DNA of 64,000 nt from Ifrita kowaldi (Eukaryota; Chordata; Aves; Passeriformes; Cinclosomatidae): NCBI GenBank assembly GCA_013398055.1, contig VZRS01014298.1, forward strand, positions 52,061 to 116,060, given 5' to 3'. Under the pieces are notes generated by a model. It was given only the letters and a program-made list of their open reading frames with translations, was not told the DNA's origin and ran no database searches. Positions 1 to 14,224 of the stretch are shown piece by piece; the stretch's first letter is position 1; each line of letters opens with the position of its first letter. A program made the translations under genes and the position numbers.

Positions 1-102
1 AGCTCAAGAGATAGAGACATAACAGGAGCCCTAGACCCAGAAACCCAAGTCAGCTCCCACGAGGCAAGAAGCCCTTTTTAGGAGATCCTAAAAGCAACAA
101 AC

Positions 103-323
103 CTCCGAGCTGGCCACTCCGAAGATGTCGCGGACATCGCGCACGGGGTGCTTGTTCTTCCTGCGCCGGGAGCGGGAGTAGGTGTCCAGCCGGCGCTGCA
201 CGGCCGCCGCCTGCGTCCTGGTCAGCGTGGACAGCAGCACCAGGTTGTCCTTGTCCGAGCCCGGCTCCCCGAGGAGCTCGGACAGCCCCGCGTCCTGCAG
301 CCACTCGGCTTCGGCTTCTCCCT
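103..323 (-). CDS. ARHGAP40: ARHGAP40 coding exon B
   Basis: The exon is 221 nt, with acceptor TTGGCAG and donor GAG|GTTTGT, a weak but usable GT site. It enters in phase with exon A and encodes the most conserved N-terminal block of the family: EAEWLQDAGL, LSTLTRTQAAAVQRR, then a basic stretch (SRRRKNKH) and VRDVRDIFGV. In-frame reading past the donor stops at 88-90, as expected for intron sequence. Confidence 0.9.
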
Positions 324-3300
324 CTGCCAAGCGGGGCATGAGAAGGCGGAGTGAGCGGAGAGCAGCGATCTGGGCGCTCGCAAAGCTTCAGGGGCACAAA
401 GCAGGAGCCTGAGACGTTCCCCTTTGAGGGGCATCACCGGCAGGGAGCCGCGGCTTTGTTCGGAAGCCGTGGCTGCTCTCAGAATCTCAGCCCTGTTCCC
501 AAGCGCCCAGCTGGGTTTGGGGATGGCACCAGAGGACGCACAGCTCTCTGGGCAGGTGTGGCTGCCCACACAGCTCTTATTGCTCACCCCAGGTGAGGAA
601 AAAGGAGAAGAAAAAAAATGTGGAGGCACAAAAACACAGGCTCCCTCAGAAGCTGGGTAGAAGAGGGCACAAGTGTGACTCTGGGTGCTATTTAGACAAG
701 GATTGTGTCAGGATATGGGAGGGAAGTCAGGTGGGCTCGATAAATCTGCCTTTCCGTGGACTGCATGTGCAAAGGGGAGCTCTGGCAGCAGCGCACAGCC
801 ACCCCAGAAGGAATGGCAGGGCTTCCCTGGATCCCACCTGGTCTTTCAACAGCTTTGAGAATGGACAAAAGGTCTGTGAGAAGCCACAACACTGCATATT
901 TGGCTTTTGTACTTTTCCAAATGATTTGGTTGCTTATTTTACTTTTTATTTATCTATATGCATGCCTGGATATCAACAATTTTTTTTTAAATATCCAGAT
1001 CCTGATCTGGTAGGTTCAAATGTATTTTACTTAATAAACTTGCTGAACTATTTGTCTGCGTCATCCCTGCTCTTTAATTTTTTAAGTGGATTGGTATCCA
1101 TACACTCAACTAAAGCAAAAATGTTACTTTTACTCTGTGCATTCCTTTTATGCCTGGGTCTATTCAAAATATCACCAAAATTAAAGACCATTCCAGTTCC
1201 AGAAGGAAGTGTGAGAAGCCTGGAGACAGTACAGCAGCATTACTCAAACAAGCTCAATTCCCCTTCATTCTTCAATATATATTAAAGTTGCACTTCAAAC
1301 ACAGAAGACAATTTCTTTTTCATATGGGATACACTCATAAGGAACTGCAAGTGAGAGAGTGCCCTGAGCAAGGCAGCTACTTGAAATTCAAAGATGAAAG
1401 AAACAACTTAGCAGGTGACTTTAACCTCAACACAGCAAACACCACAAAGCCTTTATCTTCTCAGTTCCATCTACCACATCCATTCGCTGCAGGCAGCTCC
1501 AGTGCAGCCCTACCAAAGGTTATACTGGGAAAAAGAAAAATCACAACTGGACTGATTGGCACAGAGAAGCTCATTCCCACTCTTCCTGTCCTGTGCAAAC
1601 TTCCACCTCCTCAGTTATCACAGCTGCTCAGGCCAAGTTTTATTATTGCTGCATCGATAAGAAGCAGCCATGCAGCTCTCCTTGAGAGATGAAATAATTA
1701 GATTTTTTTGGAGGCACCTCATGTTCATGCAGCTTGCAAACATGTGTTGTGACACAATTAAAACTCAGCCTTCAGAGCATGGTCTTTATTATTTCAGGTG
1801 TCATAATGAAACAGAACTTTTTTCATCATCACTCCACAATAAATAGAGCTGAACTTGAAGTCAATTATTTCCCCAAGTGAATCTTCTAGCAAATTGTCTG
1901 GTGTTCCTACACAGTCTTAAATTTTGGTCTTTTCCCCTGTCTGGCTTACAGAAGTTAACAGGTAACAGCACCCCCTGGGCACAGGCAGTCGTGGTCCCAC
2001 TCACAGCTCCTCACCAAACCCCTTCTTGTCCTGCATCCATGGTTTCACAGCAGAACAACACACAAAACGCCTCTGGTTTATTTTGCCTTTGGGAACTAGA
2101 GGAAGTGAAGTGTATTGCTTGCAAATTTTGAAAATAGCCAATTCCAGTCATAACAGGAAACAAATCTTATACACAATACCAAACAGCAGCCCCTCCATCG
2201 GACATCCGTGTGAGCCTGCTGCCCCACCTGATGCCAAAGCACCAGATTGTAATTCCTCTATTTACTATTTTGGCCCAGTTATGTTTGCCAGGAACACAAA
2301 AGGAAGCCGGCAAAATGGGTTATTTATGGGCAAAAGGGAAAAATGGGAGAGAAACAGGTCAGAACAGAGAGATCCACAGAAGCTGAGCTGCAGGTTTTAG
2401 CCTGGAGAGCTGCTGAGATTGGCCTTGTGAGTTCCAGGCTAGCACCATTTCAGGAAAGCTCAGGAATGATTTTGCAAAACTAAAGAACACCAGCTCCACA
2501 AACGGATTTGAAACATAACCTAGCCAAAAATAACATCCATAATAAAGTAATCACTTTCCAAATATTTAAAGGACAGCTACAGCATCCTACAATTTCAGAC
2601 TAAACATTAAGCACAACTTCCTATCTAGTTCTGGAAGGGGAAGAATCACGCTTTGCAGACAGTTCTCAGCCATGGTTACATGCTGTAAGGTCACACACAG
2701 GTATTTTAGTGGCAGAGGGCCTGTGTCCTCAGCTGGCTGTGCTCTCGGGCCCTGGAGAGAGCTGGGCAAACAGTGACAGCAAGGGCAGCACAACGCTGCA
2801 TTTCAGGAAAAAGCTACTTCCTGCTCCCACCAGCTGTTAGCAAGGCCACCAGCACCCTCAGCACCTTTCAGCTGCTCCAGATCCGCAGCTCCACTCTGGC
2901 CTCCCACTGCCACCAGGTCACCAGCAGCTTCCCAGGACAGCACCCCTGATCCAGGGCTGGCACAGGAGCCCGGTGTTCCCAGCTGGAGCAGTGTTTTTGC
3001 AGTGCCTTATCTGCTCACGGCCTCCCTGCTGCCCCTGAGCCATGGTTATCACCAGCCATCTCCCGGGCTGGGCCACGCTGTCTCCAGACAGAGCTGCTGC
3101 CCACGTGCAGCTTCCCGGGGTTCATGCAAAGAGTGATGGTGCCTCTGGCTCTGAGGAGCCCCAAATCCTCCATGCTCTAAGCAGGAGTGCAGAGATGTGA
3201 AAGCCAAACCCTGCACACCACCCAGAGCTTCCCCTTGCCACCAACACTCCCAGCACAAGGTTTATTTGCCTAAGCACCTTCAGAGAAGGCACCAGGAGCC

Positions 3301-5157
3301 CGAGCCTGCCCCACCTCCTTCCCCAGCCTGCTGGGAAGGCTTCGCTACTTGCAGCATCATTTCAAGTCTGTCTGGTTTCAGTGGCCAATTAAGCACTCAG
3401 CTCCTGCCTGCTAGATTAATCTACAGCATTAAAAGACACTTTTCCTTGTGTCCCTGCTTACACACAGTAATCAAATTGCCTCCAGCATATCAGTATTTAG
3501 GATTTCCGAGACAGTCTTTCATCTCATGGCATGGTCTCTTTTCCAGTCTCCTTCCTGGTGCACTCATTTTCTGAATCACTTCGCAACTCTTCCAGTTGTA
3601 AAAATCAAACTTATGTCCTTTATAAAGGGACATCAAGAGCAGACCTTGACGTTTACCATGTCCTGCCAGCGATGGCAGACAGGGATGATGATCTTCCCAC
3701 CCTGCTCTCCAGAGCCTCTCTCTGCCCCCAGGAGAGCTATTGGCCCTTCCCAAGCACAGCAGCACACTGGGACTGTCACACAAACATTTCCCCAGGACAC
3801 AGATTGTTCCCAAAATCAGAAATCAGGCAGCACAGCAGCTGTGCAGGCTGCAGACCTGTGTTCAAGGGGATGTAGGGCCAAGTGCCTCAATTCCTTCAAC
3901 ATGGGCCCAGGAAAGGTGTGATCCCCACCTGTGGGATCAAGGGGTGTTTATGACCACTTATCACCCCTCCAGCACCCCGGGGTGTTTTACTTCCCACATC
4001 TAAAGGGACTTATCAGGAACTGCAGTGACAGGACCAGGAGTAATGGGTTCACACTGAAAGAAGGGAAAGTTGTGTTAGATATTAGGAAGAAATCCTTCCC
4101 TCTGAGGGTGGGGAGGCCCTGGCACAGGGTGCCCAGAGAAGCTGTGGCTACCCCTGGATCCCTGGAAGTGCCCAAGGCCAGGCTGGACGGGGCTTGGAGC
4201 AGCCTGGGACAGTGGAAGGGGTCCCTGCCCATGGCAGAGAATTGGAATTAAATGATCTTTAAGGTCCCTTCCAACCCAAACCATTCTGGGATTTCATGAT
4301 TCTAGAGAAGGAAAATGTATTCAAAAAATTTTGGAATAACTGGCCCGGGTTCCAATTATTCCAAAGCACTGGATAACATCAGCAATACAGAAAGTGCAGT
4401 AGAAACACTCCATGCACATTTCTTCCAAAGGAAAAAAAAAAAGGTGAGCAGGAAAAACCTTGTGTGGCTGGACCCAAGGCTTTCTGGATGTTTATTGTGG
4501 TTTGTTGAACAGTGAATTAGAGAGGGAACAGTCTGCCTTCCACAGAAGCAGCTCCCATGAAAGCCACTATGATGAATCTCAGAACCATGCACACAAACAA
4601 GGCTTCCAGAAGAGCCCCAGCTCTCACAGGGTGTTTACCATACACCACCTGAACCGGGACTGAGAGCCCCCACCCTTGGTGTGGCTGCTTGAAAAACCTG
4701 GAGCCTTGAACACACTCCTGGGACTGACCTTCAGAGTCAGCTTCGCTTCAGAAGCCGAAACCAGGCCAGGCCAACCCTCCCCTTCTGCAGGGCATTATCC
4801 ACCACCCAATTAAAATAATATCTCTATCTCTGATTGACTGATAATATCCTAACCATACTCCAACAGGCTTCTGAATCGTTCAGGTGCATAAACAAATCTT
4901 CTGTTTCAGATGTTCACATTCCTCTCCTCACTCCCAACATTTTTGGCAACCTACCCTCCTGTGTTTTGACATCTGCAAGGCTGCATTCCTCCTGCTCAGC
5001 TTCAGTGCTTTGCTTAATGTTCTCTACTTCCAGCCAAAAACTGTCCATTGACAAGTTGTCCAAAGCCTCTACCCTGGAATTCGTGCTCTCTGACACCGGG
5101 GATGCCACAGGACTCTTCGGAGGAAGCTGGTTCATTTTCCAAGGGCAATGTCTGGTG
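103..5157 (-). CDS. ARHGAP40: ARHGAP40-like Rho GTPase-activating protein, N-terminal part (partial)
   Basis: Two minus-strand exons, 4955-5157 and 103-323, join in phase (GAG G | AG GGA) to give an N-terminal segment typical of the ARHGAP18/28/40 family. Family signatures visible are LSMDSFWLEVENIKQS (first exon), EAEWLQDAGLSELL, LLSTLTRTQAAAVQ and VRDVRDIFGV (second exon). Family members stimulate GTP hydrolysis by Rho GTPases at the actin cytoskeleton; the catalytic RhoGAP domain would be encoded beyond the left edge. The paralogue is chosen by context: ADIG lies upstream in the same orientation and ACTR5 is near, as in human ADIG-ARHGAP40-SLC32A1-ACTR5. The ATG at 5135 has A at -3 and could be the start, but the frame is open back to the acceptor, so an earlier coding exon is possible. 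ARHGAP18 and ARHGAP28 are the alternatives on sequence alone. Confidence 0.85.
324..4954 (-). other. ARHGAP40: ARHGAP40 intron between exons A and B
   Basis: No coding exon is recognised here. It carries one CR1 copy (4021-4303) and AT-rich unique sequence. Open frames on the plus strand, including one of 230 codons at 593-1285, have low-complexity or random composition and no family signature. Confidence 0.6.
4021..4303 (+). repeat. CR1 LINE, 3' end
   Basis: The CR1 3' block order is complete: an acaggaccagg-type start, ttaggaagaaat, gaggccctggcacagggt, gcccagagaagctgtggct, and an end at ccttccaacccaaaccatt followed by a catgattct tail. It is a 5'-truncated copy, plus orientation, within the ARHGAP40 intron. 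The 106-codon frame across it is not an ORF of the element. Confidence 0.95.
4955..5157 (-). CDS. ARHGAP40: ARHGAP40 coding exon A (candidate first coding exon)
   Basis: The acceptor is a pyrimidine tract ending CTCTCAG just before 5157; the donor is GAGG|GTAGGT after 4955. The exon is 203 nt and leaves phase 1. The possible initiator ATG is at 5135-5133, giving 60 codons with the conserved LSMDSFWLEVENI helix at residues 29-41. The 22 nt between acceptor and ATG have no in-frame stop, so translation could enter from an upstream exon not recognised here. Confidence 0.85.
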
Positions 5158-6525
5158 CTGAGAGAGGAAGAGATAAGGAGAGGGAGATTAAGCTACACGT
5201 ATTACATACAGCATTCACATCCAGCCTTCACTGATTAATGACTGCAGCAGAGCCAAACAGAGGTAAGGGCTGAACTTCCTTTGCTCAGTGTTTAGCAATA
5301 CAGACAAGGTTGGGGCTAAATCCCCTGGAGAATGGGGAAAGCTGCTGTCCAAACATGTGAGAGGACACAGGATCAACACAGTCTTTTCAGCGCTGTCCCT
5401 CCGGTGACGTCCAACACACCACCTACTGCCCGCCCCACACTCATTCCAAGCCTCCCCTGCAAGTTTGCACAGACACCCTCTGCATTCACAGCCACCCAGG
5501 ATGTTCCAAGCTCGGTGCACGTGTGCTCTGAGGACCTGGCACAGACAGGAGCCCGGCAGCTCCCACCACAGCAGCCCAAACCCAGCAGGTTTGTGCTCCC
5601 TATGCAAAAACCGGCACAGCTCCTTCTCCTGCACTTCAGCTCACACAACAAACAACTCACAGGGCTGAGGCCCCCCTTTCCTGCCCAGACCAGATTTTTC
5701 AGCTGTGAAACAACACGGAGCATCCCGGGAAACCCAAGCACACGGAACTTTCTTACCACCCTGCTGATTCACTCATGCACGGCCGAAGTCCCAGGCTGGC
5801 CTCGTTCAGCTTTCAGCCCCTGTGCTGTGAGGTTCTCATCACTTCATAAAACAGTGCCTCTCCTAAAATGAGCTGTAATTGTCTTCAAAGAGTTCCAAGC
5901 CATTTAAGCCCTGCTATACGTATTTTTCAAAGACTTACCAAAAAATGGGATAAGCGGAACATACTTATGAGAACACCTCAATGGTTCCACTTATGAATAA
6001 AAAATTAAGGAGATGGAACACTACTCTAACTGTGGGTGGTTTGAGAAACACCCATGAACAGCCACCACCACCAAGCAGGCCAAAATTCCTTTTTAGTGTC
6101 ATAAAAAAAAAATAAAAAATCAACTCTAAGTCTTACACCTTGAAAACCATGACAACAAAACACCCACAAAATGCTCTTTAGCCTCCTGGCTCTAGGAGCC
6201 AAAAGTTATAGATGGCAAAATATCTGGAAAGTTTTAGCCCCTTTCATTCCAGAAAGTCATTATTAGCAGTTCTGGCACTAATTTGCTTCAGTTATGAGAA
6301 GCATTTCAAATTTTAAAAAGCTAAGTTGGAAGACCTAACAACTGAGAGACAAACGCTGCAGGCCATTCTGCAGAGGTATTTACACACGTGCATGCACATC
6401 ACACTCACACCTGACTCTGGCACACACAGACAGCCCCTCTCTCCTGGGGGTCAGAAGCACAGCGATAACCATCACTCCAGGAACACCTGGAGACAGCCAC
6501 AGCATTGAGAGCAACAACAAGAGGG

Positions 6526-6542
6526 GTTTGTTTGTTTGTTTT
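6526..6542. repeat. (GTTT)n microsatellite
   Basis: Four GTTT units plus one extra T. Confidence 0.9.
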
Positions 6543-9500
6543 ACAGGAACATAAAATTGAAAGACTGAGTTGAGCTGTGCTGCCATGCGACAGCAAGGAC
6601 TGAAGTGATCTGCTTGTTTAGCCCCATCCTCACTTTCCCATCTCTGGATATCCAAGTAACATACAAGATACTGATTTATAGCCTGGTGGAGCACTTCAAC
6701 AAATCTAAGATTTTTTTTTTTTTTACCTGCACAGTTCGTGCCCAACTCTCTCAGTTCCATTGCAGCTACTCACCCAATTTATTTTTCCTCTTTTCTACTT
6801 TTTACTTCTACCTTTACCCATTTTAAGAGCTAAAAACTTAAGTTGCATTCCTCACATGAACTCCTCATCTTAATACTGCTCTCCATTTTCTCACATTTGC
6901 TAACAACCATCTCATAAGATTAGATTTAAACAAAGACACCTTGCTAGCATCAAAAAAGGCTGTTCAATACCTTGCTAGGGCTCTATTATGAACAGTCAAC
7001 AGAACTCATCACTTGGAACGTGAAACTAAGTGGAAGGAGGAATTTAGATTATTTTGAGGGAGTTGGTTTTGTCCATATCAGGAACACTGGAAGAGAAACT
7101 TGCACTGAAGAAGTCTCCCAGTGCACAACACTCAGGAGCCATCTTAGAGCTCTCCTAATTGCTTTGCTGCAGGCTTTCAACAGGCACAGAACGACTCTTC
7201 TTGCCTTAAGTTACTGCCCTATACTCCTGTGGGATCTAGGCTATACACATTAAAGCAGCTCTGAAATGTACCTTTCCCTTGCGTTCAGCTTGGCTTGGAG
7301 CTGGCTCATAACACCCCAGAAATCTCCATGGATCAACACCAAAACAGAATTTAGGTTTGCAGCTCCAGCAGAACCCTCCCCAGACCTGACCAGCAGCTTG
7401 CACCCAGCAGATGTGCCCTGTGCCAATCCTTTCCCCACGCCTGCCTGGAAAAAACAACACATTTTTAGGCCAACATAAATAAAATCTTCAGCTCTTTCCA
7501 AAGGGTGGCTCTTGACTTAGATCTTCTGCATGACTTACCCAGGCCCCAGGCTCGGAATGCTGGTTTCAGTCCAGGAGATAACACTGCAAGTGGAGTATTA
7601 TTTGTGCAAGGCACTAGGGCACGTTCCTGGAGCACACCTGAGGAGGTTCAGAAGGTCCCCACAGCCCAGGCTGCAGGCTCTGCCCCTGCCAGCAGCTGGG
7701 TTTGATCTGCTTTCAGTCCATATCAAGACTCTTGCACAGGGTTCTGGTGCAAGGACAGAGTTTTGCCAGACAACGGGGAACTGCTGCACCTCATCCCACT
7801 CTGCCTGGTGCTTCCACATCACACACAGTTACTTTGCTTCCTTGCACAGCTGCAAATACAGATGTTCCCAGACTGCTCGCACCAAAAGTCCACCAGTCAC
7901 GCCATAAACCTACTCTAGGAAAGCCATAGCTGAATTACTTGTGTGTCAAACAAAAGCCACCCTAACTTTTTTCCTCAACTGGCCCATTTCCTAATGGACT
8001 AAGCTTGATTTCACCAAGTTGCAGGATGCTAATATCACACAGAAGCACTGCAGAGGGGCAGCAGGACCCAAAGCCCAGCTCTACAAATGCTAAACTAGAG
8101 CTGTTGCTCCTGTCTCACAGGACAACGTAAAACTCAGGCTTTCACATTTAAAAAAATGTTTTATTTTCTGGTCTAAGTTCCTTTTTTTTTTTCCTTGAAC
8201 TCAGTGCACGGTGCTTTGACGATCCAGCTGCCCAGGTGGAAGGCTAATTTTAGATTCAGTGCACCTAAAAGATTGTTCTTCCTCATTGCATTCCCGAGTC
8301 AACTGGAGGGCAACCTGTGACGTGCAAGCACAGCAACAGCTGAGATTGAAAGCAGAGATTGTTGGCTTAAAATGTTAATGGCTCAGTGCAACTGGGCAAA
8401 GAGTAGGTGGAATAATCAAGTTCACTCCGCTGCACTGTCAATGTAACAAAAAGCAGCAGATTGTGAAGCTTTAAAAATTAACCCAACGAAAAGGAGACTG
8501 GCAGAAAGATCTTGTTAAGGACAACCATAAAGGAAGGGCTCTGTGGAAAGGCTGAGTATCTTAATCCAGGCTTCTCCTCGTGTTTAAGAGCACAGCCGGT
8601 TTTAACGAGGCTCAGGATTCACCTGGCACCTTCAGTCTGAGCCTGACTTCACAGCCTTAATAACACAGCTATGAGAAATTAGGCTGGTGCAGACCTCACA
8701 GGGTTCATTTTCTTATTGTTTCTTCTCTGTGTCCCCTCCGTGTGGATCCCTGGAAGCCCTGACTGGCTCAGAGCTTTAGGTTCCCTGATCCTGGGCTGGA
8801 AAACGCAGTGTCAGAGCAGTTTTTGATCTGGTCCTAGATACTGTCAGCACACTGCAAATACGTTGCAAACACCCATGTAATTCTTCGCCCTCTTGAATGC
8901 CAAAATACAATAAACACTGTTGCTATGTTCACTCCAGGCTTGAATCACTCCCATGAGAGAGCTTCTCAAAGGACCTGGAGCTGCCTGGGCTACTTTTCTG
9001 CTTGCTCAACATCCCTCCCTCATTGAAATACCTCTCTAGCAGATGAATAAATAAAAAGGTTCCTTCTCAAGCCTTTCAAACAGACCAGGAGGAAACAAGT
9101 GCAAGCCAAGAAAATGGAATTCCTTTAAGACTGCTTCCAGAAAAGCTAAGATGAGAAAAAGGCAACAAGAACAGAAGAATTCAAGCAGACAAGGCAGTCC
9201 TGCCACACAAGCAGCACCCAGCCTTTAAAGACATCCTCAAAGACCTGGAGGAAGCACAAAGGCACACATGGAACAAAGAAACAGACAGAAAGTCTGAATT
9301 AACCTCAAGAGCAAGTTTGGAGCAGCACATCAAGCCACAGCATCATTCATAACAACCCACACCATGAGCACAAAATGCAAGTATCTTGTAAGAAAAAAAA
9401 GAGAGATTAGTCTGTCAACTGGTTGCAGTATTTTGACAGATAAAGACCCTTAGAGAACAAAACTACATTAATGTCACACCACACACATCTTACCTGCTTG

Positions 9501-11061
9501 CAATTTACTTCAAGGTCAAAAACAACCGATGAGTACAAAAGCAAAAAATTGAAAGGAACAACCAAAAAGTCCATGCAGGCTCTTCTCACATTGCTTCCAG
9601 GTTCTTACCCTGAGCACGCAGTTTAAACCTAGATGATGAAGTGTGTCGTTAATTCTGAAGAGAAAAAAAGTCACCTAAAGCCAGCACATCACAGTTCATA
9701 ATGTACCAGGTTTTTTTGTTTAAAATCATGTAGTGGGATAAAGGAATCCAGGAATAACAGACAGGAGTATTAGAAAAACTGAGAAAATCCTGAAGCAGTA
9801 ACTCACATATATACTTTTTTTATTTTTACATAGATATAGCTGGAGATATTTTGCATATTGGAGCTTTAAACCTCAGTCTATCAACATTATCAATGCAAAT
9901 ATAAAAACAGGTTCCTGTATGGAAGAAATCAATGTACTCCTTATCAAAACCTTACATGAAGCACACATGATCAGCTATTTCATTCAGACACACAGAACAT
10001 AAAACTCTATTCCCACCACAGAGAGCGAAGTTACGCAGGAGATGCCTCATAAACAAGAATTCCACAACTTTTCTACCAAAGGTCTAAACCAGAAGAAAGC
10101 CCTACTGCAAATCCTTAATGCCCGGATTAGTTACCCTCAAAACCCCCCAAATTTTGTACACAAACACCACTACCAATCCCTCCTTTCTCCCCACACCAAC
10201 GTGCAGGAAAGAACTACTGAAGCTTACTCTTAGGTGAAAATGGAAAGCACGTGGCTGGTTCAGATTCCTCAGACCAGGCCATAAAAGCAAAGAGAGACTA
10301 ATTATCAAATTACTGTGGTGGCAATGAACAGTAACTTACCCAACAGACTCTTACCATGCTTTCCTTTCCCTGGCTTAACTCAACCAGAGCAGCTAAAGAG
10401 CCAGAATTAAAGCAATTTTAGCAGCAGTCTGCCACTGCTGACATACATCTGCATATCTCTGACCAGAGATTTGCTCACATACGCAATAGTTTCGCTGAGA
10501 GCATCCCCTGTGAGAAGTTACAGTGCCTTTAGCCCAGGTTATTTCATCCAGCACTGCTGCCAAGCACCACTTATGCTCCTATTAAGGCATTTCATCAAGG
10601 ACTTTGCACATGGGGGATGGCACAGTTGAAGGTCTGTCTCTACAGCACCAGCGAGAATAGCTAAGATGTCACTGCCACAATTTACTAATAAGATTACAGC
10701 TTGTTTTCAGTAACACAGCAATCAGCTCATCAAGATCTTCCATTATGCAAGCAGCTCGGGGAGCAGCGTCACTTCAGGTTGTTTTGAAGAAGCCTGTTCT
10801 GCAAGTGATAAAGGGGACGTGCCAGATCGTGCTGTGTGTGTGGAGTAAATCCTGCCAGCTCCAGCTTTCCCCCACTCCAACAGCGAGAAGGCACAACCTC
10901 CCCTCCTGTCCTGGCACCCTCTGTGGCACCAGAAAAGGCAAAGAGCAATCCTTTGGCCAGGGCTGTGTGGAGTGAAAGACGTGAATCCTGAGGCATGTGT
11001 GTATCACAATGCTCCAGCTTAGCACCTCCAGTATTTTCTGGGCTGGACACGAAGTCCAAAG

Positions 11062-11239
11062 GGTGCTGAGGCCCTGGCACAGGGTCCCCAGAGAAGCTGT
11101 GGCTGCCCATCCCTGGAAGTGTCCAAGGCCAGTGGCTTGGAGCAACCTGACCTGATCATGGGCATCCCTTGCCATGGATCAGTTTGGAACTTTATGATCT
11201 TTAAGGTTCCATCCAACCCAAATCATTCCATGATTCTGT
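11062..11239 (+). repeat. CR1 LINE, 3' end (short)
   Basis: The blocks gaggccctggcacagggt, cccagagaagctgtggctgc, ccctggaagtgtccaaggcc and a terminal tccatgattctg are in CR1 order. The copy is strongly 5'-truncated, plus orientation, with internal small deletions. Confidence 0.93.
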
Positions 11240-14224
11240 GTTACCTCCTCCACAGCATTGGATCTCAACTAAAGCACAGGCTGTAACTCCCCTGACAATA
11301 AGTGTCTCTATCAAAGTATTTAAGGGCAAAGAAACTCCATCTCATCTTCTTTGTCTCAGATCTTCATCTGGAATAGATTTGTCCCCACTCTGTCTAGTAA
11401 GGGGCTAAATAAGCAAGCTAAGGAATAGAGAAAGTTGCCTTTAATTACAGATCTGCCTGGAGGCATCTCAGACCGAAACTCAGAGCAGAGCAAACACAGG
11501 ACTGATAACCCCATGCAGATACAGCCAAATCAAAAATATTCAAAGCCATGTTTAGCTCAGACTATTAGCTGGGTGTCTGTCCATCACACTAGGGTTTGTT
11601 TTGGCCCCACAAGACACAAGCCATCCTCTCTGTGCATGGTTTTGTGTTTGACTGTAAGGTCACTGCGGACGAGCCCGTTGTTCACTTTCCCCGCATTAGC
11701 AGGGTAAGCCAAACAGGAAAGGGCTTTCATCCAAAGGGAAATCCTGCTGGGAGAAAGGGGCATCTGGCCAAAACAAATCTTTAGTAGTACTGGGATCTTT
11801 AATGCAATTGTGAATTGATAAAGCTGATCTACAGGATGATTAGATCACAATCATTAATTAAAAGGTGGCATTCCTAACCCTACTTCCATCTCCACTGAAT
11901 CCACGTCCATTTAAACACATCAGCAGCTTTGTCCATCCAGTTCCCACAAGGACCTGGTCTGCCATTCCAATTCCACCCACCAGTATGGCACCAGGATCCC
12001 AAATCCCTCAGCCCATCTGGTGTGGGGCTACAAACCCCACAGCCCAGTAGCTCCCACATCTTGTCCTCACCCTGTCCCCTCTCCTCCACACAGAAGCTGC
12101 CCCGGGCTGAGCTCGTGCACAGGAGTCCCATGAGGAAAGCAGCAGGCCAGGAATCACTGCCCTTTGGTGCCTTTGCTGTCACAGCCCCGAGCACACACTG
12201 CCAGGGATTTTGCCGAGGCCAGAATGAGTCAATACCTCCCAGTCACTAAACACATCCTCAAAACTAGCTGCCGTTACCTCAGCTGAGGCACCTTCACTTT
12301 ATTGCCATCACTGCTGGGAATTCAGGCGAGGTGCTCAGCCTGTGCACACCTCAGGCACTCAGCTGAGGGCCAGAAGGCTGAGGGACCACTTGGCTTCCAG
12401 AGGAAAGGCTGCCAGCCTGTTAGAGCCCACTATAAAAAGGCTGTGAATTTCTTTTCGATTATTCATTAATGCGAAGGCTTTTTACTAAAGCAGGTTCAGA
12501 CATACTAAACACTTGTCCTGCAGCTTCTTAAATGTCGAACTTGGAGTAAATCAGGATGATAGAACTCATCCTTATTTCTTCTTGCAGCCCACTCTACCAG
12601 CTGTACCTGCATTAGAGCACAGAATGAGTAACTGCAAGTTGTTGCTCAGCTGCAGAACAGCTCAGAGATGCTGGAAAGGTCACAAGAGTGACTTGCTGAC
12701 CAGCACAAGGGAAGGAGGGGTGGAGAGGTGTGCTGGAATCCAGCTATGCTTCACTCATGAGAGCTTTAGGGATGCAGGAAGACAGGGAGGAGCCACAAGC
12801 TCCTCGCGTGGATTTCTCAGGGCAGAGTTATTACACACAACACGAGGTGCTTGGCTATTACCCTGCCATGGAAACCCTGGGTTGGGATTTATAACCAATT
12901 CTGTAACTGGAGTGTCACCAGCCAGCCCAAGGCCACCAGCCCTGTCCGTGAGCCACCTCAGGTACCATGAGCTTTACAACACCCGGAGGAGGAGCGGGAG
13001 GGAGGCAGAGCTGGCTCAACACTTTTGCTCAGTGTTGTTTTGGAGCCATGACAGCACCACCAGCCCCTTTCAAGCCAGTAGGACTCTTACCGGAAACTCG
13101 ATGAGCATGGCAGAGTTGCTGATCAAAAATAAACAATTAATTAGGTCAATTAATTAGAAGACCAGGGTGGCATATCCTTGCCCTGTTGTACAGGTAGGTT
13201 TTAGGTCAATCCAAGAAAGAGGCTTAGTTCCACATATACACACAGACACCTCTCGCCTGTGGTGAGCCCTGAGCGAGCAGGTGGGAAGTGTCACTTGGCT
13301 GGAGTTCAATGTTTCGGGCAAAGTTGGTGAGCAAGTTTGAGGTTCCTGCTGTAGCACCTCTTCAGAGCTGGCCACAGAGGTGTTCTGGCACCAGCACAGG
13401 CGCTGGAACTCAACGGACTCGTTTGGCAAAAGCCTTAAGTTGTTAACAAATATTTCAATTTTTATCAAAGAAACCCTGCAATGCTCCAGGTTTTAATCTC
13501 ATTCTGTCACACGTGGCTAATTCTAAAATAATTTACAATATTGTTCCTGTGTCAGTCCCCCTACGATTATTATTAATTTTTTTTTTTTACAACTCAAATT
13601 CTGCCTGGGGTCTTCTAAAGATTTCCTGCCCGCTTTGAACACACAATCTAGTCAAATCAGTCTAGAAAAAATGAGAACTCCGACACATGAAAATGCAAGC
13701 TGTGATTAGAAGTAGAATCACTGCCAGTACATTCACACAAAACCAAGAGATTTTGATCACTACAGCAAGTAAACATTCTAAAACTCTATGCAAACTTCTA
13801 AGCTGATGCAAATACACACTAGATGAATTCTTAACTCATATAATATCCAGTAAACACACAAGCAGAATGGTGGCTGCCAAGCAAAGCGGTTCAGATTTCA
13901 GCCCTATCCTCTACTACTTGCATGATAATTCAGCAGTTGTCACCTTCATGTAGATCCACAAACCCCTGCACAGCCCCCAAACCCCAAGGCAGGTTAGCAC
14001 TGTAGCACAGGGCAGCATTTCAGCCCCCCAGGTCCCACTGCCCCAGCTTGCTGCACTCAGCCCAACTACAGAGCGAGTACTAGAAAAAAGAACACGGATT
14101 TTTGTAGGCTTAGGAAAAGGAAACAGAAAGGGAATTTCCACAGGTTTCCTTTCAGGATCAAGGCACTCAAAGCACTATTTTAAGGGCATACAACAGCCTG
14201 CTCACCTCTAGAAATTCACCTCGC

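Larger units (their letters stand above)
5158..14200. other. Non-coding region upstream of ARHGAP40 exon A
   Basis: About 9 kb with no recognisable exon, RNA gene or long repeat on either strand except a (GTTT)n tract at 6526-6542 and a CR1 at 11062. If ARHGAP40 transcription starts at one of the CpG islands to the right, this is its first intron. Open frames here are shorter than 180 codons and show no domain or family resemblance. Confidence 0.5.

Noticed and set aside
593..1285. Plus-strand open frame of 230 codons
   Set aside because: It is antisense in an ARHGAP40 intron with AT-driven Phe/Leu-rich composition, no splice context and no recognisable family; probably chance.
12513..13157. 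Plus-strand open frame of 214 codons
   Set aside because: No family signature, biased splice context or neighbouring exons; taken as a chance frame.
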